The translations under genes were made by a program, and so were the position numbers. Under the pieces are notes generated by a model. It had not been told where the DNA came from. It was given only the letters and a program-made list of their open reading frames with translations, and did no database searches. A DNA stretch of 64,000 nt from the NCBI RefSeq assembly GCF_023074185.1, contig NZ_JADPKY010000043.1, forward strand, positions 1-64,000, read 5' to 3'. Below are positions 33,709 to 42,606 of this stretch, in pieces. Within the stretch, counting starts at the first letter, position 1. The number at the start of each line of letters is the position of its first letter. The DNA is from Bradyrhizobium sp. 132 (GTDB taxonomy: Bacteria > Pseudomonadota > Alphaproteobacteria > Rhizobiales > Xanthobacteraceae).

Positions 33709-34724
33709 TGGGGCGGGGGCGGCTTGCAGCCTGGGCGATAGGATTAGCGGCGCTGGTCGCGCTGCCCTTCGTCTATCGCGATCCCTATCATCTGCACATC
33801 CTGGTGCTGATCCTGATCTGGTCGTTCGCCTATACGTCCTGGTCGATGATGGGGCGGTTCGGCCTCGTCTCGCTCGGCCATGGCGGTTTCATGGGTATCG
33901 GCGCCTATGTCACCGCACTGCTCTGGAATCATCTGGGATGGTCACCCTGGATCGGCATCCCCATCGGCATGGTCGCGGCCGGCGTGCTGGCGCTGATCGT
34001 CGGCTATCCCTGTTTCCGCTTCCGCATCACCGGGCACTATTTCGTGCTGGTGACGCTCGCGCTCTCCGGGATCGTGCTCCAGGTCATCACGGCGACGCGC
34101 GACTATACCGGCGGCTCGCTCGGCTACACGCCGAACCGGGCCCCGGGCAACAAGCTCCTGGCGCTGCAATTCGACGACAAGATCACCTGGTACCTGATCG
34201 CGCTCGGGGTCTGGCTGTTCGGCATCGTGGTCTGGCACTGGGTTGACCGCAGCATGGCCCGCTATGCGCTTGAGGCGATCTCGGAAGACGAGGACGCTGC
34301 GGCCGCCGCTGGCGTCGACGTCACGGCGGAGAAGCTGAAGATCACGCTGCTCAGCGCGGTGATGACGGCGCTCGCCGGCGCGATCTATTGCCAGTACCAG
34401 ATGTTCATCACGCCCGACACCGTCAGCGGCATCGCGGTGTCGCTCCAGATGGTGTTCGCCGCCATCGTCGGCGGCCTGTTCGTCTCGCTCGGCCCGACCT
34501 TCGGCGCCGTCATCACGATCCTGCTGGCCGAGACCTTGCGCATTGGTTTCGGCACCAAGGCGGTCGGCTGGGACAATCTCGTCTACGGCGTGTTGCTCGT
34601 GCTTTTCATCATATTCCTTCCCAAGGGTATCCTTGGTAGCTTGCTCGATCGATTGAAGCCGCAACGCAAGGTGCCCCGCGCTCATGAGCAAGAAGCCGTC
34701 CAAATCGCTCGCCCAGGAACTTGA
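33705..34724 (+). CDS. livM: HAAT-family ABC permease (LivM type)
   Basis: A 339-residue permease with about nine to ten helices. The family features FGLVSLGHGGFMGIGAYVTALL and the cytoplasmic loop YALEAISEDEDAAAAAGVDV are present. It completes a binding protein, G, F, H, M operon, a different order from the H-M-G-F order of many systems. Two ATG codons in tandem (33705 and 33708) can start it. The last 13 codons overlap the start of ppk2 by 41 bp in another frame, so its C-terminal tail (PRAHEQEAVQIARPGT) is shaped by that overlap. Confidence 0.92.
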   Translation: MMGRGRLAAWAIGLAALVALPFVYRDPYHLHILVLILIWSFAYTSWSMMGRFGLVSLGHGGFMGIGAYVTALLWNHLGWSPWIGIPIGMVAAGVLALIVGYPCFRFRITGHYFVLVTLALSGIVLQVITATRDYTGGSLGYTPNRAPGNKLLALQFDDKITWYLIALGVWLFGIVVWHWVDRSMARYALEAISEDEDAAAAAGVDVTAEKLKITLLSAVMTALAGAIYCQYQMFITPDTVSGIAVSLQMVFAAIVGGLFVSLGPTFGAVITILLAETLRIGFGTKAVGWDNLVYGVLLVLFIIFLPKGILGSLLDRLKPQRKVPRAHEQEAVQIARPGT

Positions 34725-35613
34725 CCGCTACATCACGCCGTTCCGCTACGATGGATCGGGCAAGTTTCATCTCAAGGACCACAAGACCGACGCGAAGGGC
34801 GACCTCGACAAGGAGAAGGCGCAGGAGCTTCTCGACGCCAACAAGAAGCGGCTGATCGCGTTTCAGGAGAAGCTCTACGCCCAGGACCGCTGGTCGGTGC
34901 TAATCGTGTTCCAGGCGATGGACGCCGGCGGCAAGGATTCTGCGATCAAGGCGATCTTCGAGGGCATCAATCCGCAGGGCTGCGAAGTCAGTGCGTTCAA
35001 GGCGCCGAGCAGCAAGGAGCTCGACCACGACTTCCTCTGGCGTCACGTGATCGCGCTGCCGGAACGCGGCCATATCGGCATCTTCAACCGCTCTCATTAC
35101 GAGGAATGTCTGGTGACGCGCGTGCATCCGGAGATCCTTGCCAAAGAGAAGCTGCCGCAAAAGCTCGTCACCAAGAACATCTGGAAAGAGCGGTTTGAGG
35201 ACATCTCCGCCTTCGAGCGCTATCTCTCGCGTAACGGCACCGTGGTGCTGAAATTCTTCCTCAACCTGTCCAAGGACGAGCAGCGCGAGCGCTTCCTCGA
35301 CCGGCTGGAGGATCCGTCCAAGCAGTGGAAGTTCTCCATGGACGACATCAAGGAACGTGCGCTGTGGCCGCGCTACCAGGCGGTCTATCAGGACATCGTG
35401 CGCCACACGGCAACGCCGCATGCGCCGTGGTATGTCGTGCCGGCCGATCACAAATGGTTCGCCCGCGTCGTGATCGGGTCGGCCATCGTCGCAGCGCTCG
35501 AAAAGCTCGATTTGCGCTTTCCGCGCGCCGACAAGGCGTCGCGGGAGGAATTCGGCGAGGTGCGCAACGCGCTGGAGAAAGAGGGCAAGGGAAGCAAGGG
35601 GCGAGCGAAGTGA
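34684..35613 (+). CDS. ppk2: Polyphosphate kinase 2 family protein
   Basis: A 309-residue PPK2 enzyme that transfers phosphate between polyphosphate and nucleotides. It shows Walker A MDAGGKDS (residues 79-86), the lid-region segment around FKAPSSKELDHDFLWR, and Walker B-like IGIFNRSHYEE. Single-domain length and sequence suggest the class that can phosphorylate ADP or AMP; the exact nucleotide preference cannot be told by eye. It starts inside livM, overlapping by 41 bp, which suggests the gene is translated from the same transcript. A functional link between polyphosphate and this importer is unknown. Confidence 0.92.
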   Translation: MSKKPSKSLAQELDRYITPFRYDGSGKFHLKDHKTDAKGDLDKEKAQELLDANKKRLIAFQEKLYAQDRWSVLIVFQAMDAGGKDSAIKAIFEGINPQGCEVSAFKAPSSKELDHDFLWRHVIALPERGHIGIFNRSHYEECLVTRVHPEILAKEKLPQKLVTKNIWKERFEDISAFERYLSRNGTVVLKFFLNLSKDEQRERFLDRLEDPSKQWKFSMDDIKERALWPRYQAVYQDIVRHTATPHAPWYVVPADHKWFARVVIGSAIVAALEKLDLRFPRADKASREEFGEVRNALEKEGKGSKGRAK

Positions 35614-36543
35614 CAGTCGATTGGCGCGAAGCCCGCCCACTCGTGGTCACGGACAAAAAACGCGAAAACAACCCCATGCACAGTAGCCGAGGATAGCGAA
35701 ATCAATGGCTTGAGGGACACTATAGACGGCTGCGGATTTTACGAAGCCGTTTGACTCGTCGGGCAAAACAGGAGCAGGATGTCACCATCGGCCCCGTCGT
35801 CCCCTCAATACCCGCGGCCCCACCAGTAGCAGAGGCGCTCGACATTGGTGGGAAGGACGGCCTCGTAATTTGCCCACTGCCGAAGGGAATTTATTCCGCG
35901 GTCCGCTGCGGCTTATCTGTCGCAGTGAGATGGAACGCGTCCTGAAATGTGATACCTCAGGCGGTCGATCCCGCTTGACAGTTTTGTGTCACGGGTGGAG
36001 CATCGCAATGGTCGCAAACAAGCGACGCGCAATGTCCACATCAAGAGCAAGGGGAGGTCTATGACACCACCTCCGCAGACCCAGCCGCGTTAATTGCGAT
36101 GGAGCTCGTTCGGACTATCGCATAGCGGCAGAATCCGCGAACGGCACGCCGGGTCAAGGTTTAGTGGGCTGCATCAGTAAGGCAAAGCCCCTACCTGCCC
36201 GGCGCTGTATTGCGCATCACATCGATCATGTCGGATGGCCGTGACGGGGCCGCCGCGACAGGCGTTTTTGACATCCTGCCTCTCTCCTCCTCATCGCCGT
36301 CATTCCGGGCCGACTCCCGGAATGACGGGAGAGGTTGCGCGTACTGCGTCTAATACGCGCCCGGTGTCTCCGAGACCGCGGTTCCCGTTTCCTGCGTTGC
36401 GGCAAATGCCAAGAGAATGTCGCCGCATCGGCAAATTTCCGACACAGGACCGGGGCGAATAACGCCTTCCGACATGACGCATGCGCTTCGGTGATGACGA
36501 TTCCGATTCCGCCGGCGCTTTTGTTTTTTTCCAGGGAATCCTC
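35614..36543. other. Gene-poor region, about 930 bp
   Basis: Only short ORFs occur here and none has recognisable features. An 18-codon ORF at 36008-36064 overlaps a 10-codon ORF starting at 36061 that follows a good AAGGGGAGG ribosome site, but neither is convincing. The region contains a TTGACA hexamer near 35975 and the inverted repeat at 36299-36326. Base composition is lower in GC than the neighbouring genes. It could hold a decayed mobile element or a non-coding RNA; nothing decisive is visible. Confidence 0.4.
36299..36326. repeat. Perfect 11-bp inverted repeat
   Basis: GTCATTCCGGG (36299-36309) and CCCGGAATGAC (36316-36326) flank a 6-nt loop. GTCATTCCGGG-type palindromes are common dispersed repeats in Bradyrhizobium and related genomes. 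Confidence 0.6.
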
Positions 36544-38868
36544 GTGTCGCAAAAGCTTGCCCCGGCGCTCTTCGCCGTTCTCTTCCTCGCGATCTCGTCT
36601 TTCACCAGCGCTCGCGCAGAGCCGCCGGCCGCCAACAGTGCTGCTGCAGTGTCGCCGGAGGAGGCCAAGCGCGCGCTGGAGACGCTGCAGGACGACAAGA
36701 AGCGCGCGCAGATGATCGATACGTTGCGCGCGATCGCGAATGCGCCCGGTCAGCAGCAACCCGCGCCCGAGCAGAAATCGCCGATCCCGCTCGCGGCCGA
36801 CGGCCTCGGTGCGCAGCTCATGCTCACCGTGTCTCAGGAGATCGGCGAAATTTCGCGAGACGTCGCCGATATGGCCAGGACGCTCACGCACTTCCCGGCG
36901 TTCTACTACTGGATCGTGCGGACCGCGAACGATCCTGCGGCCTATAATCTCCTGATCGAGATCGGTTGGAAGCTAGCGCTGGTGTTCGGCTGCGCCTATT
37001 GCGCCGAATGGGTGATGTTCCGTCTGATCCGGCGCCCCGTCGCGTTCCTGGAAGTGCGCATGCCGCAAGCGGCGCGTCTGCCGGTGCAGGTGTTGCCGAT
37101 TGCCGATCCGCCGTCATCCGTGGCCGATGTCACCCCCGCGCCCGAATTGCACAGGCGCCGCCACAGCCTGGCGCGGGCCTGGCAGGTCATGCTGCGGCTG
37201 CCCCTCGTGCTGGGACGCTTCCTGCTCGAGCTGCTTCCGGTGTTGGTCTTTGTCGGCGCCGCCACGGCGCTGCTCGGCACAGAGATCGGCGAGCCCACCA
37301 CCGTCCGCCTCGTGATCCTCGCGGTCGTCAATGCTTATGCGTTCTCGCGCGCGCTCATCTGTGCGGTCCGTGCGCTGGCGGGACCGTTCGGCTTGTTTCC
37401 GGTCAGGGCCGAAACCGCGGCCTATATCGAGATCTGGGCGCGTCGTATCGTCGGTGTCGGCGTCTCCGGCATCGCCTTTGCCAACGTGGCGCTGCTGCTC
37501 GGCCTGCATCGTGCCGGCTATGCCGCGCTCCTGCGCATGGTGATGCTGGTCGTGCATCTCTTCGTCGTCGTCATCATCCTGCAAAGCCGCCGCCAGGTCG
37601 CCGAAGCCATCCGCGCGCCGGCCGACCGGCAGGGGATCGCGGCGCGACTGCGCAACCGCATTGCGGGCGGCTGGCACTATCTTGCCATCGCACTCGATCT
37701 TGCGCTGTGGGCTGTGTGGGCGCTGAACATCCGCAACGGCTATTCGCTGCTGCTGCAATACTTCGTCGGCACCATCGCGGTGGTGCTGATCACGCGTGTT
37801 GCCATCATGCTGACGCTGGGCTTGATCGACCGCGGCTTCCGCATCAAGCCGGAGATCCTCCAGCGCTTTCCGGGTCTCGAGATCCGCGCCAACCGCTATC
37901 TGCCGCTGCTGCGCAAGATCGTATCCAGCGTGATCGCCTTCATCGGCCTGGTGGCCGTGCTCGAAGTCTGGGGCGTCGATGCCATCGTCTGGTTCTATGG
38001 TGGCCAGATCGGCAGCCGGCTGATCTCGGCGGTGATGACGATCGGCGTTGCCGTACTCATCGCGGCGGCGATCTGGGAAGCCAGCAACGCGCTGCTGGAC
38101 CGCCAGATCAATACGCTGTCGCGCGACGGGCACTATGCCCGCGCCGCGCGGCTGCGGACCTTTCAGCCGATGCTGCGGACAGCCTTGCTCTGCGTGATCG
38201 CCTCCGTCGTCGGCCTCACGGCGCTCAGCGAGATCGGCGTCAACGTCGCGCCGCTGCTGGCGGGCGCCGGCATCGTCGGCATCGCCATCGGTTTCGGTTC
38301 GCAAAAGCTGGTGCAGGATCTGATCACCGGTCTATTCCTGCTGCTGGAGAACACCGTCCAGGTCGGCGACAGCGTCAGCGTGTCGGGACTATCAGGCGTG
38401 GTCGAGAACGTCTCGATCCGGACTATCAGGCTCCGTGCCGGCGACGGTTCCGTGCACATCGTGCCGTTCAGCGCGGTGACGACCATCACCAATGCCAGCC
38501 GCGGCGCCGGCAATGCGTCCGTCAGCGTCAACGTCGCCTACAAGGAAGACACCGACCGCGCCGGTCAGATCCTCAAGGATATCGTCGACGAGATGCGCCG
38601 CGAGGTGGAATTCCGCGCGTTGATCCGCGGCGATCTCGATCTCTGGGGCGTCGACAAGGTCGACGGCGCCATGGTGTCGATCGTCGGCCAGATCCGCTGC
38701 ACAGAGGCCGGACGCTGGCCGGTGCAGCGCGAATTCAACCGCCGCATGAAACAGCGTTTCCAACAGAACGGCATCGAGGTCGCATCCCCCACCCAGACCA
38801 TCTTGATGCACGTCGCGCCTCCGGCTGATAGCGCCGCCAATTTGACGCCAAGGCGGGCGGCCGTATAG
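36544..38868 (+). CDS. Large MscS-family mechanosensitive channel
   Basis: This inner-membrane channel of about 774 residues has a signal peptide (MSQKLAPALFAVLFLAISSFTSARA). A periplasmic, partly helical region follows, then about ten transmembrane helices, and the C-terminal MscS core. The pore helix is glycine/alanine rich (APLLAGAGIVGIAIGFGSQKLVQDLITGLFLLLEN), followed by VQVGDSVSVSGLSGVVENVSIRTIRLRAGDG. Family members release solutes on hypo-osmotic shock. The GTG at 36544 follows AGGGA and starts the signal peptide; the frame is open to 36481. It is similar in design to YbdG- or MscK-like large channels. It is followed by a separate binding-protein gene. Confidence 0.88.
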   Translation: MSQKLAPALFAVLFLAISSFTSARAEPPAANSAAAVSPEEAKRALETLQDDKKRAQMIDTLRAIANAPGQQQPAPEQKSPIPLAADGLGAQLMLTVSQEIGEISRDVADMARTLTHFPAFYYWIVRTANDPAAYNLLIEIGWKLALVFGCAYCAEWVMFRLIRRPVAFLEVRMPQAARLPVQVLPIADPPSSVADVTPAPELHRRRHSLARAWQVMLRLPLVLGRFLLELLPVLVFVGAATALLGTEIGEPTTVRLVILAVVNAYAFSRALICAVRALAGPFGLFPVRAETAAYIEIWARRIVGVGVSGIAFANVALLLGLHRAGYAALLRMVMLVVHLFVVVIILQSRRQVAEAIRAPADRQGIAARLRNRIAGGWHYLAIALDLALWAVWALNIRNGYSLLLQYFVGTIAVVLITRVAIMLTLGLIDRGFRIKPEILQRFPGLEIRANRYLPLLRKIVSSVIAFIGLVAVLEVWGVDAIVWFYGGQIGSRLISAVMTIGVAVLIAAAIWEASNALLDRQINTLSRDGHYARAARLRTFQPMLRTALLCVIASVVGLTALSEIGVNVAPLLAGAGIVGIAIGFGSQKLVQDLITGLFLLLENTVQVGDSVSVSGLSGVVENVSIRTIRLRAGDGSVHIVPFSAVTTITNASRGAGNASVSVNVAYKEDTDRAGQILKDIVDEMRREVEFRALIRGDLDLWGVDKVDGAMVSIVGQIRCTEAGRWPVQREFNRRMKQRFQQNGIEVASPTQTILMHVAPPADSAANLTPRRAAV

Positions 38869-38971
38869 TCGCTCCGCTAAATTTCCGACTTGCCTCGGCC
38901 CGTCCGGCAGCGTTCACTCCGGCCCCAGCCCGTTGACAACATGCGGGCGGCAAAAAGGGTGGGAGAGACTG

Positions 38972-39970
38972 ATGCGGGGGCTGTGGGTCGGATTGCGCGG
39001 CCATGCGATGGTTGTGGGCGCGCTGATTGGATGTACGACGGGGATCGCACCTGCGAGCGCGCAGCCGTTTCCGTCGCGTCCCATCACCCTCGTGGTGCCG
39101 TTCGCTGCGGGCGGTCCGACCGACACGCTGGCGCGCATCCTGTCCGAACGCATCGCCGCCGAACTACACACGACGGTCGTGGTCGAAAACGTGGCCGGCG
39201 CCTCCGGCAGCATCGCCGGCGCCCGCGTTGCGCGCGCAACGCCTGACGGCACCACGATCACGATCGGTCATTGGGGCACGCATGTGCTCAACGGCGCGAT
39301 CTTCAAGCTGCCCTACGACGTGATCGCCGATTTCGAACCGGTCGCAACGATTGCGATGGGCACGCAGCTGATCGTCGGCCGGAAGTCGCTCGAGGCCAAC
39401 AATCTGAAAGAGATGATCGCCTGGCTGAAGGCCAACCCCGGCAAGGCGACTGCCGGCACAGCCGGCGCCGGCACGGGCGCCCATGTCGCCGGTGTCTTCT
39501 TCAAGGGAAGGACCGGCACCGATTTTCAGTTCGTGCCTTATCGCGGCGCAGGGCCTGCCATGATCGACCTCGTGGCCGGGCAGATCGACATCATGTTCGA
39601 TCAGGCCTCTAATTCTCTGCCGCAATACAAGAACAATGCGATCAAGGCGTTCGCGGTGACGTCGCCGACACGGCTCGCGTCTGCGCCCGACATTCCGACC
39701 GTCGACGAGGCGGGCCTACCCGGCCTCTACATTTCCTACTGGCACGGCATCTGGGCGCCGAAGAGCACGCCGAAGGAGATCGTCACAAAGCTCAACGCGG
39801 CCATCGTGACCGTGCTTGCCGATCCCTCCGTCAAGCAGCGTTTTGGCGAACTGGGGCAGGAGATTCCGCCAGCGGATCAGCAAACGCCCGCGGCGCTCGG
39901 AGCCTTCCAGAAGGCCGAGACCGAGAAATGGTGGCCGATCGTGAAGGCCGCCGATATCAAGGCGGAATAA
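38972..39970 (+). CDS. Bug/TctC-family solute-binding protein
   Basis: A 332-residue periplasmic tripartite tricarboxylate receptor family protein. A signal sequence ends PASAQ before PFPSRPITLVVPFAAGGPTDTLAR, the classical Bug N-terminus. Further hallmarks are ENVAGASGSIAGARVARATPDG and VPYRGAGPAMIDLVAGQIDIMFDQ. Bug proteins bind carboxylates, nicotinate or other small acids, often without an adjacent transporter, as here. ATG 38972 follows GGGAGAG. The ligand is unknown. Confidence 0.9.
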   Translation: MRGLWVGLRGHAMVVGALIGCTTGIAPASAQPFPSRPITLVVPFAAGGPTDTLARILSERIAAELHTTVVVENVAGASGSIAGARVARATPDGTTITIGHWGTHVLNGAIFKLPYDVIADFEPVATIAMGTQLIVGRKSLEANNLKEMIAWLKANPGKATAGTAGAGTGAHVAGVFFKGRTGTDFQFVPYRGAGPAMIDLVAGQIDIMFDQASNSLPQYKNNAIKAFAVTSPTRLASAPDIPTVDEAGLPGLYISYWHGIWAPKSTPKEIVTKLNAAIVTVLADPSVKQRFGELGQEIPPADQQTPAALGAFQKAETEKWWPIVKAADIKAE

Positions 39971-39978
39971 TACCAATT

Positions 39979-40090
39979 CCTCATCCTGAGGAGCCCGCGG
40001 AGCGGGCGTCTCGAAGGATGCGCCGCGGGAGAGAGCAGGGCCTGCATGGTTCGAGACGCGCGAAGACGCGCTCCTCACCATGAGGAGCGG
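39979..40090. repeat. Dispersed palindromic repeat
   Basis: The region opens with CTCATCCTGAGGAG and closes with CTCCTCACCATGAGGAG, with inner inverted segments GCGTCTCGAAGGATG and GGTTCGAGACGCGC. It shares the CATCCTGAGG and TCGAAGGATG words with the repeat at 16775-16907, so both belong to the same dispersed family. Confidence 0.65.
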
Positions 40091-40255
40091 GAGTCTTGCG
40101 GCGTTAATCTTTTCTCGCGCGCAACTGCCGGTCTTCACGAAAATCTCGCTGCGGTGCGAGATCACAATCAATGCCTGAGTTTCTACGTCCTTGATATCAG
40201 GTGAGGGGTGGCCGACAATGATTGCGGCTCAACAAGAAACTCCCTGGGGGAATTC

Positions 40256-41908
40256 GTGAATAGACCTGCTCGGGTCAGCGCCCATTCGACGTCATCCGAC
40301 ACCGCGCACGGCATGACGCTGCTGCGCGATCCCTTGCTCAACAAGGGCACCGCCTTCACGGCGCAGGACCGCGACGCGCTCGGCTTGCGCGGCCTGCTGC
40401 CGCCTTGCGTGCTGACGATGGAGACCCAGGTCGAGCGCGTGCTCACCAATCTGCGCACGCTGCCGACCGATCTCGAGAAATACGTCGCGCTGAATGCGCT
40501 GCACGACCGCAACGAGGCGCTTTTCTTCCGCGTCGTCGTCGACAATATCGACGAGATCCAGCCCATCATCTACACGCCGACGGTGGGGCTCGCCTGCCAG
40601 AAATACGGCCTGATCTTCCAGCGGCCACGGGGCATGTTCATATCCTCGCGCGATCGGGGCCAGATCGGCGAAATCCTGAAGAACTGGCCTTACCGAGCCA
40701 AGCTGATCGTCGTCACCGACGGCGAGCGCATCCTGGGCCTCGGCGATCTCGGCGCGAACGGCATGGGCATTCCGGTCGGAAAACTCTCGCTCTATTCGGC
40801 CTGCGCCGGCGTGCATCCCGAACTGTGCCTGCCGATCGTGCTCGATGTCGGCACCAACAACGAAGAGCTCCTGAACGATCCCTATTACCTCGGCCTGCGC
40901 GAGCGGCGGCTCACCGGCGAGGCTTATGACAGCTTCGTCGACGAATTCATGGTCGCCGCGCGAAAGACCTTCCCCGGCGTGCTGATCCAGTTCGAGGATT
41001 TCGCCAATCACTCGGCGTTCAAGCTGCTGCACAAATATCGGGATGACGCCTGCGTCTTCAACGACGACATCCAGGGCACCGCAGCGGTGGCGCTCGCCGG
41101 CCTTTTCTCGGCCTTGCGCATCAACGGCGGCAAGCTCAGGGATCAGCGCATCCTGTTCCTTGGCGCAGGCGAGGCTGCGACCGGCATCGCCGACCTCGTG
41201 GTCTCCGCCATGAAGGCCGAGGGCGCCTCGGAGGCGGAAGCGCTCCGCCGCAACTGGCTGGTGGATTCGCGCGGTCTTGTCGTTAGCAGCCGCGAAGGCC
41301 TCTCGGGTCACAAGCTCCGTTATGCCCATGCCGATCAGGCGCCGATCGCCGACTTCCTTACCGCGATCAAGACGCTGAAGCCGACGGCGATCATCGGCGT
41401 TGCCGCGGTCGGCGGCGCCTTCACACCCGATGTACTGAAGGCAATGGCCGAGCTCAACGAGCAGCCGATCGTGTTTGCGCTCTCCAACCCGACCTCGAAA
41501 GCCGAATGTTCTGCGGAAGATGCCTACCGCTACACCGCGGGCCGCGCGCTGTTTGCCTGCGGCAGCCCGTATGACCCGGTCAAGCTCGACGGCCGCACCT
41601 TCGTGCCGCGCCAGGGCAACAACTCCTACATCTTCCCGGGCGTCGGCCTCGGCGTCATCGCCAGCCGTTCACGGCTGGTGACGGACGAGATGTTCATGGC
41701 CGCCGCCCATACGCTCGCCAATTGCGTCGGCAAGGACGATCTTGCGCAGGGCAGCCTCTACCCGGCGCTGCCGCGCATCCGCGAGGTCTCGGTTCGCATC
41801 GCCGCCGCCGTCGCCGACGTCGCTTTTCAGCGCGGGCTCGCGGACGGACCCGCGCCGAACGACGTGAAAGGCCTGGTCCAGTCGCAGATGTACGAGCCGA
41901 AGTACTGA
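40256..41908 (+). CDS. maeA: NAD-type malic enzyme
   Basis: This enzyme oxidatively decarboxylates malate to pyruvate and supports growth on dicarboxylates, a key carbon source for rhizobia. The 550-residue product has the large MaeA-type layout. It shows IIYTPTVG with the catalytic Tyr, DGERILGLGDLG, the FEDFANHSAFKLL segment with metal-binding acidic residues, FNDDIQGTA, and the dinucleotide loop LGAGEAATGIA. FALSNPTSKAEC completes the site. There is no phosphotransacetylase-like domain. GTG 40256 follows GGGGGA; an upstream in-frame GTG at 40208 would add 16 residues. A dispersed repeat precedes it and another follows. Confidence 0.92.
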   Translation: MNRPARVSAHSTSSDTAHGMTLLRDPLLNKGTAFTAQDRDALGLRGLLPPCVLTMETQVERVLTNLRTLPTDLEKYVALNALHDRNEALFFRVVVDNIDEIQPIIYTPTVGLACQKYGLIFQRPRGMFISSRDRGQIGEILKNWPYRAKLIVVTDGERILGLGDLGANGMGIPVGKLSLYSACAGVHPELCLPIVLDVGTNNEELLNDPYYLGLRERRLTGEAYDSFVDEFMVAARKTFPGVLIQFEDFANHSAFKLLHKYRDDACVFNDDIQGTAAVALAGLFSALRINGGKLRDQRILFLGAGEAATGIADLVVSAMKAEGASEAEALRRNWLVDSRGLVVSSREGLSGHKLRYAHADQAPIADFLTAIKTLKPTAIIGVAAVGGAFTPDVLKAMAELNEQPIVFALSNPTSKAECSAEDAYRYTAGRALFACGSPYDPVKLDGRTFVPRQGNNSYIFPGVGLGVIASRSRLVTDEMFMAAAHTLANCVGKDDLAQGSLYPALPRIREVSVRIAAAVADVAFQRGLADGPAPNDVKGLVQSQMYEPKY

Positions 41909-41954
41909 GCGTGATGACTTTTGATTGACTCGATCTGGCGGCTGGCCCGGTCAC

Positions 41955-42068
41955 CTCTCCCGCTTGCGGGAGAGGTCGGCGCGCTTGCGCCGGGTGAGGG
42001 CTCTATCCTCTTGGGAAGTCCCACTGCGGAGACACCCTCACCCCAACCCTCTCCCGCAAGCGGGAGAG
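41955..42068. repeat. Paired palindromic repeat (REP doublet)
   Basis: Two 20-bp palindromes, CTCTCCCGCTTGCGGGAGAG (41955-41974) and CTCTCCCGCAAGCGGGAGAG (42049-42068), flank inner inverted segments (GGGTGAGGG and CCCTCACCC). The unit lies between malic enzyme and blaI and may end the malic enzyme transcript. Confidence 0.7.
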
Positions 42069-42173
42069 GGAGCGCACCGCCCCCGCGGGTCGCAACGCGC
42101 CTCGTTAGGTCAGCACGCGACACCATTTCAGGTGGAAACGCCGTTGCGCGGCGCGGCCGTATATGCGACGATC

Positions 42174-42185
42174 TGTAGCGCTACA
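42174..42185. promoter_or_regulatory. Candidate BlaI operator upstream of blaI
   Basis: The perfect palindrome TGTAGCGCTACA lies 22 bp before the blaI start codon. BlaI/MecI repressors bind TACA/TGTA-containing dyads, and autoregulation is the rule in the family. A 10 of 12 match occurs at 45217-45228. Confidence 0.6.
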
Positions 42186-42207
42186 AGAAAATTCGAAGCA
42201 AGGTCAG

Positions 42208-42606
42208 ATGCCCATGGACGATCGTTTGCCCGATCTGGGCGACCTCGAGCACGAGGTCATGCAACTGGTTTGGGCCCATGGTCCTGTTACGGCCGAAATC
42301 GTGCGCGAGCGGCTATCGCGGCGTCTGAAGGAATCCACGGTCCGCACGGTGCTGCGCCGGCTGGAAGAAAAAGGCTATGCTCGGCACACCGTGGACGGAC
42401 GGACCTATGTCTACCACGCGGCTGAAGAACGCTCGCGGGTTGCAGCCAAGGCGGTGCAGCGCATCGTCGATTGGTTCTGCAACGGCTCGATCGAGGAGGT
42501 TCTCGTCGGCATGGTCGACAACGCGATGCTCGACCAGCAGCAATTGCGCACGCTGGCCGATCAGGTGGCCAAGGCGAAGAAGGCGAGGGGAGTGAAGAAA
42601 GAATGA
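42208..42606 (+). CDS. blaI: BlaI/MecI/CopY-family repressor
   Basis: A 132-residue winged-helix repressor. The DNA-binding domain covers DLEHEVMQLVWAHGPVTAEIVRERLSRRLKESTVRTVLRRLEEKGYARHTVDGRTYVYH, and a C-terminal dimerisation helix region follows. BlaI proteins are cleaved or released when a membrane M56 protease senses its signal. The stop overlaps the M56 start by 4 bp (ATGA), the classical pairing. ATG 42208 is preceded by AAGG; ATG 42214 is an alternative. It is likely to repress its own operon and perhaps the DUF1800 operon through similar palindromes. Confidence 0.9.
   Translation: MPMDDRLPDLGDLEHEVMQLVWAHGPVTAEIVRERLSRRLKESTVRTVLRRLEEKGYARHTVDGRTYVYHAAEERSRVAAKAVQRIVDWFCNGSIEEVLVGMVDNAMLDQQQLRTLADQVAKAKKARGVKKE

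Noticed and set aside
35751..35945. 64-codon ORF in the gene-poor region
   Set aside because: No ribosome site, no motif and no neighbouring support.
36966..38828. 620-codon ORF within the MscS gene
   Set aside because: Another frame of the channel gene, rich in Arg/Ala/Gly without hydrophobic helices or motifs.
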